The notes under the pieces were generated by a model. It searched no databases. It had not been told where the DNA came from and saw only the letters and a program-made list of their open reading frames with translations. A stretch of 64,000 nucleotides of DNA from Campylobacter hyointestinalis subsp. lawsonii (GTDB lineage: Bacteria; Campylobacterota; Campylobacteria; Campylobacterales; Campylobacteraceae), in NCBI RefSeq assembly GCF_013372165.1, contig NZ_CP053828.1, positions 868,001 to 932,000 on the forward strand, read 5' to 3'. Numbering within the stretch: position 1 is the first letter of the stretch; the number at the start of each line of letters is the position of its first letter. Shown one piece after another: positions 36,638 to 44,310 of the stretch. A program made the position numbers and the translations under genes.

Positions 36638-37294
36638 TTACCTTATGATTGCTCTATTTTTTTCTACTATGATTGCTTTAAAAATTTGATTATTATCGCT
36701 TTTTACCTTGATTATTTCACCGATATTTGCATCTTCAAGTGCTTTTACTTGAATTTCTACTTTTAGTCCGCCATCTACTATAATGGCATTTATCGTATCT
36801 CCTCTTTTTATATCGCTTAGAGTTTTGAACTGCCTATTTGTTAGAACTTTATCTCTTTTTATACGTGTTTTTGTGATGAGTTTTGCCTTTGGAATATTCA
36901 AAATAGCATCTTTATCAAAATCTTTTAAGCTAACTTGCACACTTTTATAATCATTTAAATTTAAAATATGATCCTTATCCATATCTATAAGCGAGACAAA
37001 AACACTTACTGTAGCATCTATTTTAAATTTAAAAAATATACTTCTGTTTAGATTATTTGGCATTTTATATATCGCTTTGACATTTCCGTCTTCATTTCTC
37101 ATAGATAGCAAAACTACGTCTGTAAGAATGTACTTATCAAAGTCTTCTGGAATGGAGTTTGGCTTTAGTATGGATAACGAATTTATAGTGATATTTGGAA
37201 TTTCTTTTTGAATTTTATCTTTTATAATATCATGCAAAGTCGCACCAAAAGCCAAATTTGAAAAAATATATGAGATAAATATAAAAAGTAGAAT
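36638..37294 (-). CDS. flgA: Flagellar P-ring assembly chaperone FlgA (start uncertain)
   Basis: FlgA is a periplasmic chaperone for FlgI. The C-terminal SAF-type region is clear (TRIKRDKVLTNRQFKTLSDI, KRGDTINAIIVDGGLKVEIQ, GEIIKVK). The N-terminus is a signal peptide, ILLFIFISYIFSNLAFG. The problem is the start: between the tRNA-Gly 3' end and this signal peptide there is no ATG, GTG or TTG in frame. The given end (37294) uses an ATT as a placeholder; a TTG at 37255 would lose the signal peptide, and the nearest upstream ATG (37375) lies 5' of the tRNA gene with the frame crossing it. Confidence 0.75.
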   Translation of the reverse strand: MLLFIFISYIFSNLAFGATLHDIIKDKIQKEIPNITINSLSILKPNSIPEDFDKYILTDVVLLSMRNEDGNVKAIYKMPNNLNRSIFFKFKIDATVSVFVSLIDMDKDHILNLNDYKSVQVSLKDFDKDAILNIPKAKLITKTRIKRDKVLTNRQFKTLSDIKRGDTINAIIVDGGLKVEIQVKALEDANIGEIIKVKSDNNQIFKAIIVEKNRAIIR

Positions 37295-37368
37295 GGAGCG
37301 GGAAACGAGATTCGAACTCGCGACCCCAACCTTGGCAAGGTTATGCTCTACCCCTGAGCTATTCCCGC
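37294..37368 (-). tRNA. tRNA-Gly (anticodon GCC)
   Basis: The 75-nt gene folds as a normal cloverleaf: acceptor GCGGGAA paired with TTCCCGC, discriminator T, an encoded CCA, D-loop with AGCTCAGGGGTAGAGC, anticodon stem-loop AACCTTGCCAAGGTT with GCC, and T-arm GCGAGTTCGAATCTCG. A TACAAT-like -10 lies about 30 nt upstream. It sits between moeA and flgA on the same strand and may be processed from the same transcript. Confidence 0.96.
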
Positions 37369-37414
37369 TTATCATTTTTAAAGAGCGTGATTGTATCATA
37401 AATTTATTCATATG

Positions 37415-38593
37415 TCAAGATAGCTTTAAGATTTTTATGATATTTTCGTTTGAAATCCCTGATTCTCCTATTTTTGAGAGATAAATGGCATTTGACATAG
37501 CAAGAGGTTTTATCATAGCAGGGCTAAATTTATTATCATTTATAGGAGTAAATTCTCCATTTTCATAGTGTCCGATGACTATATTTGCACGGCTATTTTT
37601 CATAGTGATATCGCCTTTAAATTTAGCAAAAAAAGTTTCGTGTGAGAAGTTTGCCTGTCCGCTTAATTTTTTAAGAGCAGGGATACCGGCTAAAAAGCAA
37701 GCCACAAAGCACGACATAGGATTTCCTGGTAATAACAAAACTATCTGAGAGCCTTTTTTATATAGTTTTGTTGGTTTTGCTGGTCTGATATCTAGGCTAT
37801 CAAACATTTCTTCAAAGCCAAGTTCAAGTAAAACTTCTCGCATAAAATCGGCTTCGCCTTTACTAGCGCCGCCACTTGTGATAATCGCATCATAATTAGC
37901 ATGCAGGTTTATTTGAGTTTTTAAAATATCTTTATCATCTTTTAAGATGCCTTTATACTCGCTTTTAAAACCATTACTTTGTAAAAGCGCCATTATCCCA
38001 GAAGCGTTTGCGTTATATATGGATCTTTCATCACAAAACTCCCAAGGCTCATTTATCTCATCTCCACTACTAAAAACGGCGATTTTAGGTCTAGCATATA
38101 CTTTTACGTAGCTTATACCTTGAGACGCTAAGAGCATTATTTTAGCAGAGTCTAAGCGGTCATTTGCTTTAAGTAAGATATCGCCTACGCTCACTTCTTC
38201 ACCTTTTATGCGTCTTGCGTTGTCTTGTTTTAAATTTGAAGGCACTAAAAGTCTTCCTTGCTCATCAAATTTTTCATCTTCTAACATAACTATGCTGTTT
38301 GCTCCTTTAGGAAAAATAGCTCCGGTCATTATCTTATAACATTCGTTTTTATCTATTTCGTATTTGGCTTTATCTCCTGCAAATATAGTTCCTTTTATAT
38401 TTAGAGGCGAATTTCTATCATCGTAATTTATAGCGTAACCATCAAGTGCTGCGTTATCAAAGCAGGGCAATGCTTTTTTAGCATAAATATCTTCAAACAA
38501 GATCTTGTCTATTGCTTTTTCTAAGCTGATGATTTCGCAGCAATCTAGTGCTTTTATGGAATTTATCACATTTAACGCTTCATCTACTAACAA
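37415..38593 (-). CDS. moeA: Molybdopterin molybdenumtransferase MoeA
   Basis: MoeA ligates molybdate to adenylylated molybdopterin. The 392 residues contain LPCFDNAALDGYAIN, IMTGAIFPKGANSIVMLED, FSSGDEI, SGGASKGEADF and LLPGNPMSCFV. The start is TTG with AAGGA 7 nt upstream. It works after Mog (29131-29661). murA lies 10 bp upstream on the same strand. Confidence 0.93.
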   Translation of the reverse strand: MLVDEALNVINSIKALDCCEIISLEKAIDKILFEDIYAKKALPCFDNAALDGYAINYDDRNSPLNIKGTIFAGDKAKYEIDKNECYKIMTGAIFPKGANSIVMLEDEKFDEQGRLLVPSNLKQDNARRIKGEEVSVGDILLKANDRLDSAKIMLLASQGISYVKVYARPKIAVFSSGDEINEPWEFCDERSIYNANASGIMALLQSNGFKSEYKGILKDDKDILKTQINLHANYDAIITSGGASKGEADFMREVLLELGFEEMFDSLDIRPAKPTKLYKKGSQIVLLLPGNPMSCFVACFLAGIPALKKLSGQANFSHETFFAKFKGDITMKNSRANIVIGHYENGEFTPINDNKFSPAMIKPLAMSNAIYLSKIGESGISNENIIKILKLS

Positions 38594-38603
38594 ATTTTAT
38601 CCT

Positions 38604-39863
38604 TTATTCGCTTAGTCGTTTTATATCTGCGCCGAGATTTTGTAGCTTCTTCTCAAGGTTTTCATATCCTCTATCTAAATGATAAATTCTATGAACTCTA
38701 GTGGTTCCATTTGCTCTAAGTGCAGCTAAAACCAGTGCCGAACTAGCCCTTAGATCAGTAGCCATAACATCTGCTCCATTTAAGCTTGATCCGCTGATAG
38801 TGGCGATATGCCCGTTTAGTTTTATATCAGCTCCCATTCTGCTAAGCTCGCTAGCGTGCATAAATCTGTTTTCAAAAAGCCGCTCATCTATGGTACTTAC
38901 GCCATCAGCGACTGCGGCTAAAGCCATAAATTGTGCTTGCATATCTGTAGGAAATCCCGGAAATTCAGTAGTGATTATATTTACCGGGGCTAATTTTGCA
39001 TTAGATATGACTTTTATGCTATTTTTTTCTAATTCAAATTTAACGCCCATATCGCTAAGTTTATCAAGGACTGAAACTAAGTGGCTTGGCTCTACGCCAT
39101 TTAGCGTTATCTCTCCGCCGCTTATAGCACAAGCACAAAGATAAGTACCAGCCTCAATACGATCTGGTATTACGCAAATTTTAGCTAAATTTAAAAGCTC
39201 TCCGCCATTTCCGTGTATTATAAGCTCACTCGTGCCAATTCCATCTATCTTGATACCGCTATCATTTAAAATTTGACAGACTTGTGCGACTTCGGGCTCT
39301 TTTGCTGCGTTTAATATAGTTGTTTTACCTTTAGCTAATGCTGCAGCCATGACTATATTTTCAGTTCCAGTTACTGTTATTTTATCAAAAACTATATTTG
39401 CGCCTTTTAATCCACCATTAGCTTTTGCTACGACATATCCGTCTTTTATCTTGATATTTGCACCCATTTTTTCAAGTGCGCTAAGATGTAAATCTATAGG
39501 TCTTGCTCCGATAGCACAACCTCCTGGAAGCGAAACTTCACACTGTCCAAACCGCGCTAAAAGTGGCCCTAAAACTAAGATTGAAGCTCTCATTTTTCGC
39601 ACGATATCATAAGTAGCTTTTGTGGAATTTATAGTCGATGTATCTATAAGTAAATTTGAGCCATTAAATTTAGCATTTGCACCTAAATTTACAAGTAATT
39701 TTACTAAAGTCTGCGTATCTGCAACGTGCGGAATATTTGAAAACTCTGTGTTATTTTTACCTAAAATACTCATAGCAATGAGTGGTAAAGCTGCGTTTTT
39801 TGCACCGCTAATATCCACTTTGCCACTAAGTCTATTTCCGCCTTTTATCTCTAAATAATCCAT
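38604..39863 (-). CDS. murA: UDP-N-acetylglucosamine 1-carboxyvinyltransferase MurA
   Basis: First committed step of peptidoglycan synthesis. The 419 residues show [13 protein letters not shown] (active-site Lys/Asn), the catalytic Cys loop [30 protein letters not shown] and [13 protein letters not shown]. The PGGC cysteine is the fosfomycin target and is present. It is divergent from the NlpC/P60 lipoprotein gene. Confidence 0.97.
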   Translation of the reverse strand: MDYLEIKGGNRLSGKVDISGAKNAALPLIAMSILGKNNTEFSNIPHVADTQTLVKLLVNLGANAKFNGSNLLIDTSTINSTKATYDIVRKMRASILVLGPLLARFGQCEVSLPGGCAIGARPIDLHLSALEKMGANIKIKDGYVVAKANGGLKGANIVFDKITVTGTENIVMAAALAKGKTTILNAAKEPEVAQVCQILNDSGIKIDGIGTSELIIHGNGGELLNLAKICVIPDRIEAGTYLCACAISGGEITLNGVEPSHLVSVLDKLSDMGVKFELEKNSIKVISNAKLAPVNIITTEFPGFPTDMQAQFMALAAVADGVSTIDERLFENRFMHASELSRMGADIKLNGHIATISGSSLNGADVMATDLRASSALVLAALRANGTTRVHRIYHLDRGYENLEKKLQNLGADIKRLSE

Positions 39864-39971
39864 TATCAGCCTTTAAAAAATATGGTGATTATACAATACT
39901 TATTCTTATATTTTGATTTTAAGAAAATATTTGGTAAAATCATCAAAATAACTTAAAAATGGAGATAAACT

Positions 39972-40649
39972 ATGTTATTTAAAGGAGTTTTAACCATATC
40001 TGCTTTGTTGTTTATCTTAAGTGGTTGTTCTACAAAAAGCATAGATCCGAAACAAAACAGCTATGATAATGCAGACTCAAAATATCAAAAAAACGACACT
40101 ACAAGCGGGTATAATTTTAATTATAATCAAGACGCTGATGGGTTTTACAATATAAATTTAAGTAAATATCTTAATAAAAAATTAGGAAATGATTGTTCTG
40201 GTTTTGTATCTTTAGTCAATGAAGATAGTAAATCTTTGTATTTTGATGAGAATATAGTAAATAATTTTTATGATAAAAATGGTAGAAAATCACAAGCCAT
40301 TTTCAATCTTTATAAATCACAAAATAAAATTTCATACACAGATCCAAAACCAGGAGATTTAGTATTTTTCAACAATACTACTTCTAGGACTAATAAATCA
40401 AAAAATAAAGCCATAACGCATCTTGGCATTATAGATAAAGTAGAATCAAACGGCACCATAACTTTTATGCATAATATAAATGGTAAAAATATAAAAAGCG
40501 TTATGAATTTAAATCACAAAAATACGCATAAGCTAAATGGTAAAAAAATCAATGCATACATCATACTAAAATGTCAAACCCCAGCTTGCCTTATATCGAA
40601 TAAATTCGCCGGATTTGGTAAAGTGGATAAAAACGTTCAAATAGACTAA
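39972..40649 (+). CDS. NlpC/P60-type peptidoglycan hydrolase lipoprotein
   Basis: A lipoprotein signal peptide ends in the lipobox LSGC (Cys19). The C-terminal NlpC/P60-like domain has the catalytic Cys in NDCSGFVS, the PGDLVFF strand and the His in AITHLGIIDKV. The spacing between Cys and His is normal for the fold. It likely cuts cell-wall peptides from the periplasmic side of a membrane. GGAG lies upstream of the ATG, and TAAAAT about 25 nt before that could be its -10. Substrate not predictable. Confidence 0.75.
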   Translation: MLFKGVLTISALLFILSGCSTKSIDPKQNSYDNADSKYQKNDTTSGYNFNYNQDADGFYNINLSKYLNKKLGNDCSGFVSLVNEDSKSLYFDENIVNNFYDKNGRKSQAIFNLYKSQNKISYTDPKPGDLVFFNNTTSRTNKSKNKAITHLGIIDKVESNGTITFMHNINGKNIKSVMNLNHKNTHKLNGKKINAYIILKCQTPACLISNKFAGFGKVDKNVQID

Positions 40650-40672
40650 ATTTGATAATTTCAAGGATAAAT

Positions 40673-41191
40673 TTGCTTACAACGCCGGTTCTTATAGCTA
40701 TAAATTGTGTAGTGTATTTTTTAGAATATTACGTTTATAATAGCGACGTGTTTGGTATGTATTTTGGGCTAAATGAACTATTTTTTTTAGGTGCTTACTG
40801 GCAGCTTTTGACTACTATGTTTTTGCATGGATCGCTTATGCATCTACTTATGAATATGGCTGTACTTTATCAGTTTGGTATGATTTTAGAAAGATATCTT
40901 GGTGGTTTTAAATTTATACTACTTTATATAGGTGGCGGTATCGTTACTAGCTTGCTTAGCCTTAGTTATCTTGCTTTTGCAAACGTAAATTTAGTGGGTG
41001 CAAGCGGTGCGATATGCGTTCTTTTGGGTTTTATGGCAAATTTGGATAGATACAATAGAAAAGGACTTTTCATCGCAGTGATTTTGATGAGTTTCGCTCC
41101 GCTTTTACTAGGTGCGAATATAGCTTGGTATGCGCATATATTTGGATTTGGTATAGGCTATCTGTTTGGATTTTTAAAGGTTTTTAGATGA
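40673..41191 (+). CDS. Rhomboid-family intramembrane serine protease
   Basis: Six membrane helices in about 172 residues, with the catalytic serine in GASGA and the partner histidine in WYAHIFGFGIGYLFG; HGSLMHLLMNM supplies the helix-2 His-Asn motif. All active-site elements are present. TTG at 40673 has AAGGA at proper spacing; a TTG at 40652 without a site would add seven residues. The next gene overlaps by 4 bp. Confidence 0.85.
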   Translation: MLTTPVLIAINCVVYFLEYYVYNSDVFGMYFGLNELFFLGAYWQLLTTMFLHGSLMHLLMNMAVLYQFGMILERYLGGFKFILLYIGGGIVTSLLSLSYLAFANVNLVGASGAICVLLGFMANLDRYNRKGLFIAVILMSFAPLLLGANIAWYAHIFGFGIGYLFGFLKVFR

Positions 41192-41991
41192 ACTTTTTTG
41201 AAGACATTTGGAAAATTCAAAATGATGGGAATTTAGAAAGTAAATTTAGTGGATTTGAACGTATATTTGCAGATTTTAACTCTGGTTGTTACGATCTAAA
41301 CTCAACTTCTAAGCCAAATCCTTTAGTGGCTCCTAGTTACGCACTAAACTGCGCCGTATATGAGATGAAAGAGTTAAAAAACCATAAAAACGAAAACAAA
41401 GACGCAGCTTTTTTACACTCTATAGCACATATTGAGTACAGCGCAATAGATATAGCTCTTGATGCTTGCTATAGATTTAGAAATCTTCCAAAAGAGTATT
41501 ATTTTGACTGGTTAGAAGTAGCAAATGATGAGATAAGGCATTTTAAGATGATAAATGAGCTTTTAGAAAAGTCAGGATATAAATATGGTGATTTTGGCGT
41601 ACATAATGGGCTTTTTATAGCGATGCAAAAAACGCAAAACTCTCTCATAGATAGAATGGCGGTTTTACCAAGATATATGGAGGCAAACGGGCTGGATGCA
41701 AATTTGTTTATGATGAGTAAGCTTAGGGCTGATTCTAAAAAAAGATATCTTTTGGAGGTTTTAGAAGTGATACATGCCGAAGAGATAGATCACGTCAAAA
41801 AAGGCGATAAGTGGTTTAAATTTGCATCTGCAAAGTGTGGCATAGATCCAAATTCGTGGATAGATATAGTTTTAAAACATTATCCAAATGCATTTAACAC
41901 AAAAAGAGTTTTAGATAAAAAACATAGGCTTTTTGCTGGTTTTAGCGAGTCTGAAATCACAAAAATTTCGTATCTACAAAAGGATAAATAG
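41188..41991 (+). CDS. DUF455 ferritin-like protein
   Basis: A 267-residue helical protein with carboxylate/His motifs typical of a di-metal ferritin-like fold: IAHIEYSAIDIALD, DEIRHFKMI and HAEEIDHVKKGDKW. The family is conserved but its reaction is unknown. It overlaps the rhomboid gene by 4 bp and the following phosphatase gene by one base, so the three form an operon. Confidence 0.85.
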   Translation: MNFFEDIWKIQNDGNLESKFSGFERIFADFNSGCYDLNSTSKPNPLVAPSYALNCAVYEMKELKNHKNENKDAAFLHSIAHIEYSAIDIALDACYRFRNLPKEYYFDWLEVANDEIRHFKMINELLEKSGYKYGDFGVHNGLFIAMQKTQNSLIDRMAVLPRYMEANGLDANLFMMSKLRADSKKRYLLEVLEVIHAEEIDHVKKGDKWFKFASAKCGIDPNSWIDIVLKHYPNAFNTKRVLDKKHRLFAGFSESEITKISYLQKDK

Positions 41992-42608
41992 TGAAAAATA
42001 AAACTACAAAAAATGGTATGTCCATAAGCCAAAAGTCTTTAAAGGCTGATGTTTGTATAAATACTAGCAAAGCAGTAGCAACAGAACAATCCATAAGCCA
42101 TTTTAAAACAAGTGAATCTGACATTAAAACTATATATTTTATAAGACATTCAAAGGCTAAAAAAGAAGGGAATAGTGACTTTGATAGAGACCTATCTGAA
42201 AAAGGCAAACAAAATGCTGAATTTATGGGTAAAAGATTAAAAAAATATAAAGTACTTCCAGATATGATATTTGCCTCTCCTGCAAAACGCGCCATAAAAA
42301 GTGCAAATTTACTAGCACGTGAGACTAAATTTAAAAAAGATATAATCCAAGTCAAAGCTCTGTATAATGCAAGTTTGGAAAATATGCTTGAGTTCATAAA
42401 CTCTATTAATGATAAATATAATACTATTTTTATTATAGGTCACAATCCTAGTATAACGCAGATCTCAGAGCTTTTAAGCGATTCTGATATCGGAAATATA
42501 CCTACTGGCGGGATATTTTGCATAAAATTTGATTGTTGTAGTTTTAAAGATATAAAAGCGCATCACGGACATGCTGTATTTTTTGACTATCCTAGAAAGC
42601 ATCTTTGA
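41991..42608 (+). CDS. SixA-like histidine phosphatase
   Basis: The phosphohistidine phosphatase motif is IYFIRHSKAKK (about residues 48-58), followed by SEKGKQNAEFMG, FASPAKRAIKSA and the second histidine in IIGHNPSI. The first 45 residues are a polar, probably disordered extension not usual in SixA; a later start would remove it but no better ribosome binding site was seen. GTG start overlapping the DUF455 stop. Target unknown. Confidence 0.8.
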   Translation: MKNKTTKNGMSISQKSLKADVCINTSKAVATEQSISHFKTSESDIKTIYFIRHSKAKKEGNSDFDRDLSEKGKQNAEFMGKRLKKYKVLPDMIFASPAKRAIKSANLLARETKFKKDIIQVKALYNASLENMLEFINSINDKYNTIFIIGHNPSITQISELLSDSDIGNIPTGGIFCIKFDCCSFKDIKAHHGHAVFFDYPRKHL

Positions 42609-43315
42609 TTTATTGTAAAAATAATAGAAAATAGGGGATAGCTCAAAAATCGTTTTTATGGTATTCTACTATAAAAAACAAAAAACAGAGAAGATCAAAT
42701 TTATATATTGCATTTTTTGATCTTTGCTTAATAAAAATCCATATAAGCTCAAAAAAATCAACGAAATCATATTCTCAAATCTATAGTTGACATAAACTAG
42801 TTATTTATAAAAAATATCAAATTTATATATATTTATATATAAAAAATTTGAGTGTTTAATTTTATGATTTTTATAAATATATAATCATTGCTTTAAAATA
42901 TCAAAAAAATTAGATGAAGTATATATGTAAAATCATATGTAAAATCATATGTATAGTATGAATCAAAAAACTATGATAAATTTAATGGATAAATTCTAAA
43001 AACTCAAAAAGTAAATCTCATCAAATACTCATAAAAACATAGTTTTACTGATATGCAGATAGGGATAGAAGAGTATATTTATAAAACTTTGAAAATATTT
43101 GTTTTCAATACAAAATAATAAAAATAGCATGTATTTTACTTTTTTAAGCAAAATAAGCATACTTTTTATGCGAGCTTAGTTTTTTTCTACGGCTTACTTT
43201 TATAGACGTTTATCTTTTAAATTTAATTAAATATCTATCGTATAGGTTTATATTTATACATTTTTTGCTAGAAATAAATCAAAAAATAAATTCTTAGCTA
43301 AAAACTCCAAATTTA
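42609..43315 (+). other. AT-rich 707-bp intergenic region without recognisable genes
   Basis: No open frame above about 40 codons with a ribosome binding site was seen on either strand. It holds a 9-bp hairpin (42691-42699 with 42716-42724, AAGATCAAA arms), a long AT palindrome-like stretch around 42810-42852 and the short tandem repeat at 42925-42953. Could contain a small RNA or be a decayed locus. Confidence 0.6.
42925..42953 (+). repeat. Tandem 12-bp repeat, 2.4 copies
   Basis: The unit ATGTAAAATCAT occurs twice in full and once in part (ATGTA), without mismatch. It lies in the AT-rich gap upstream of the MTHFR-like gene's 3' end. Confidence 0.8.
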
Positions 43316-44269
43316 TTATTCGTAAAATTTAGATGCGCTTTGTATGAGTTCTTCTAGATTGCACTCTTTTTCATTTTGTATGATATTTTTTATACCGCAA
43401 AGTAGATTTATAGAAGCTTCTATTTCTACTTTTCTTGTGGATATGCTCTCTACATTAGCCCCAACGCTTACACCTTTTGCACGTCCATATTTATATAAAA
43501 ACTCAAACATATCAAGGCTTAGTTCAACAGAAGCACTAAGTGGATCGTCGCTTTCAAATAGTCTATCTTCAAACTGTTTAGACACTGAAATACCAAGCCA
43601 TCTCATAAATTCAAGCGTTTTAGGGCTACCGCAAGGCGTAAATGTAAATATTATAGGGACTTTTTTTATTCCTAAATTTGCGTAGTCGTCTAAAAACCGT
43701 TTTGCATTTTCTATGTTATAAACTGCTTGAGTGATAAAAAATTCACATCCTTTGACGATTTTTGAAGCCACTCTTAGGTCTTCATCGCCTTTTTTTTCAT
43801 GCCTTTCAGGTATGCAGATCCCGCCTACTGTTACGTTTCTGCCCTGCTCTTTTTTTAGTTGATAGGCTTCATTTAGATTAAATTTAAGCAAGTCATTCTT
43901 TGAGCTTGCTCCTACAAAAACGGATAACATATCATTATTATAGGTATTTAAAAAGTTAGCAAATTCTTCTTTTGTGTAGTTTCCTACAGCTTTATAGATG
44001 ACTGCTGGATATGATAGTTTTAAAAACTCTTTATGGTAAATCTCAGGCTTGATAGTTCCGCAAAACTCAAATGTACGCTTCTTATTATTTCGCGAACTTT
44101 CATCTTGTAAGTCATATATCACAAGTCCGTCTATGCCGGTGTTTTCTAGTCTTTCTAGTTGTTTTTTGGCTATTTGATAAGCTTCATCTTTGCTTAAATT
44201 TATTTTTGGCGGAGTGATACCGTAAAGCAAAATGCCAGGTTTATTTTCTTTGATCTTATCTTTTAGCAT
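43316..44269 (-). CDS. Methylenetetrahydrofolate reductase-like protein
   Basis: About 317 residues from ATG 44269, chosen because AAAGG lies 8 nt upstream; an in-frame ATG at 44305 falls inside a hairpin. GILLYGITPPK, DGLVIYDLQDESSR, VGGICIPERH and GCEFFITQAVYN follow the TIM-barrel order of the MTHFR family but differ clearly from standard MetF. Located directly after metE, it probably supplies or recycles the methyl-folate donor. Activity is inferred from family and context only. Confidence 0.65.
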   Translation of the reverse strand: MLKDKIKENKPGILLYGITPPKINLSKDEAYQIAKKQLERLENTGIDGLVIYDLQDESSRNNKKRTFEFCGTIKPEIYHKEFLKLSYPAVIYKAVGNYTKEEFANFLNTYNNDMLSVFVGASSKNDLLKFNLNEAYQLKKEQGRNVTVGGICIPERHEKKGDEDLRVASKIVKGCEFFITQAVYNIENAKRFLDDYANLGIKKVPIIFTFTPCGSPKTLEFMRWLGISVSKQFEDRLFESDDPLSASVELSLDMFEFLYKYGRAKGVSVGANVESISTRKVEIEASINLLCGIKNIIQNEKECNLEELIQSASKFYE

Positions 44270-44284
44270 TGATAAACCTTTAGG

Positions 44285-44307
44285 ACTTGTCCCAAAAAGG
44301 GACAAGT
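44285..44307 (-). promoter_or_regulatory. Intercistronic hairpin between metE and the MTHFR-like gene
   Basis: ACTTGTCCC and GGGACAAGT form a perfect 9-bp stem with a 5-nt loop, starting 4 nt after the metE stop. No T-run follows, so it may be an RNA-processing or 3'-end-stabilising element, or a partial terminator that lowers expression of the second gene. Confidence 0.6.
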
Positions 44308-44310
44308 TGT

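Noticed and set aside
38701-39144. 147-codon open frame on the plus strand inside murA
   Set aside because: Mirror frame of a highly conserved gene; no start site or family.
41957-42397. 146-codon open frame on the minus strand over the SixA-like gene
   Set aside because: Antisense to a gene with intact RHSKA and GHNP motifs; no supporting features.
42925-42953. Short direct repeats as a CRISPR array
   Set aside because: The units are 12 bp, directly abutting with no spacers, and there are no cas genes.
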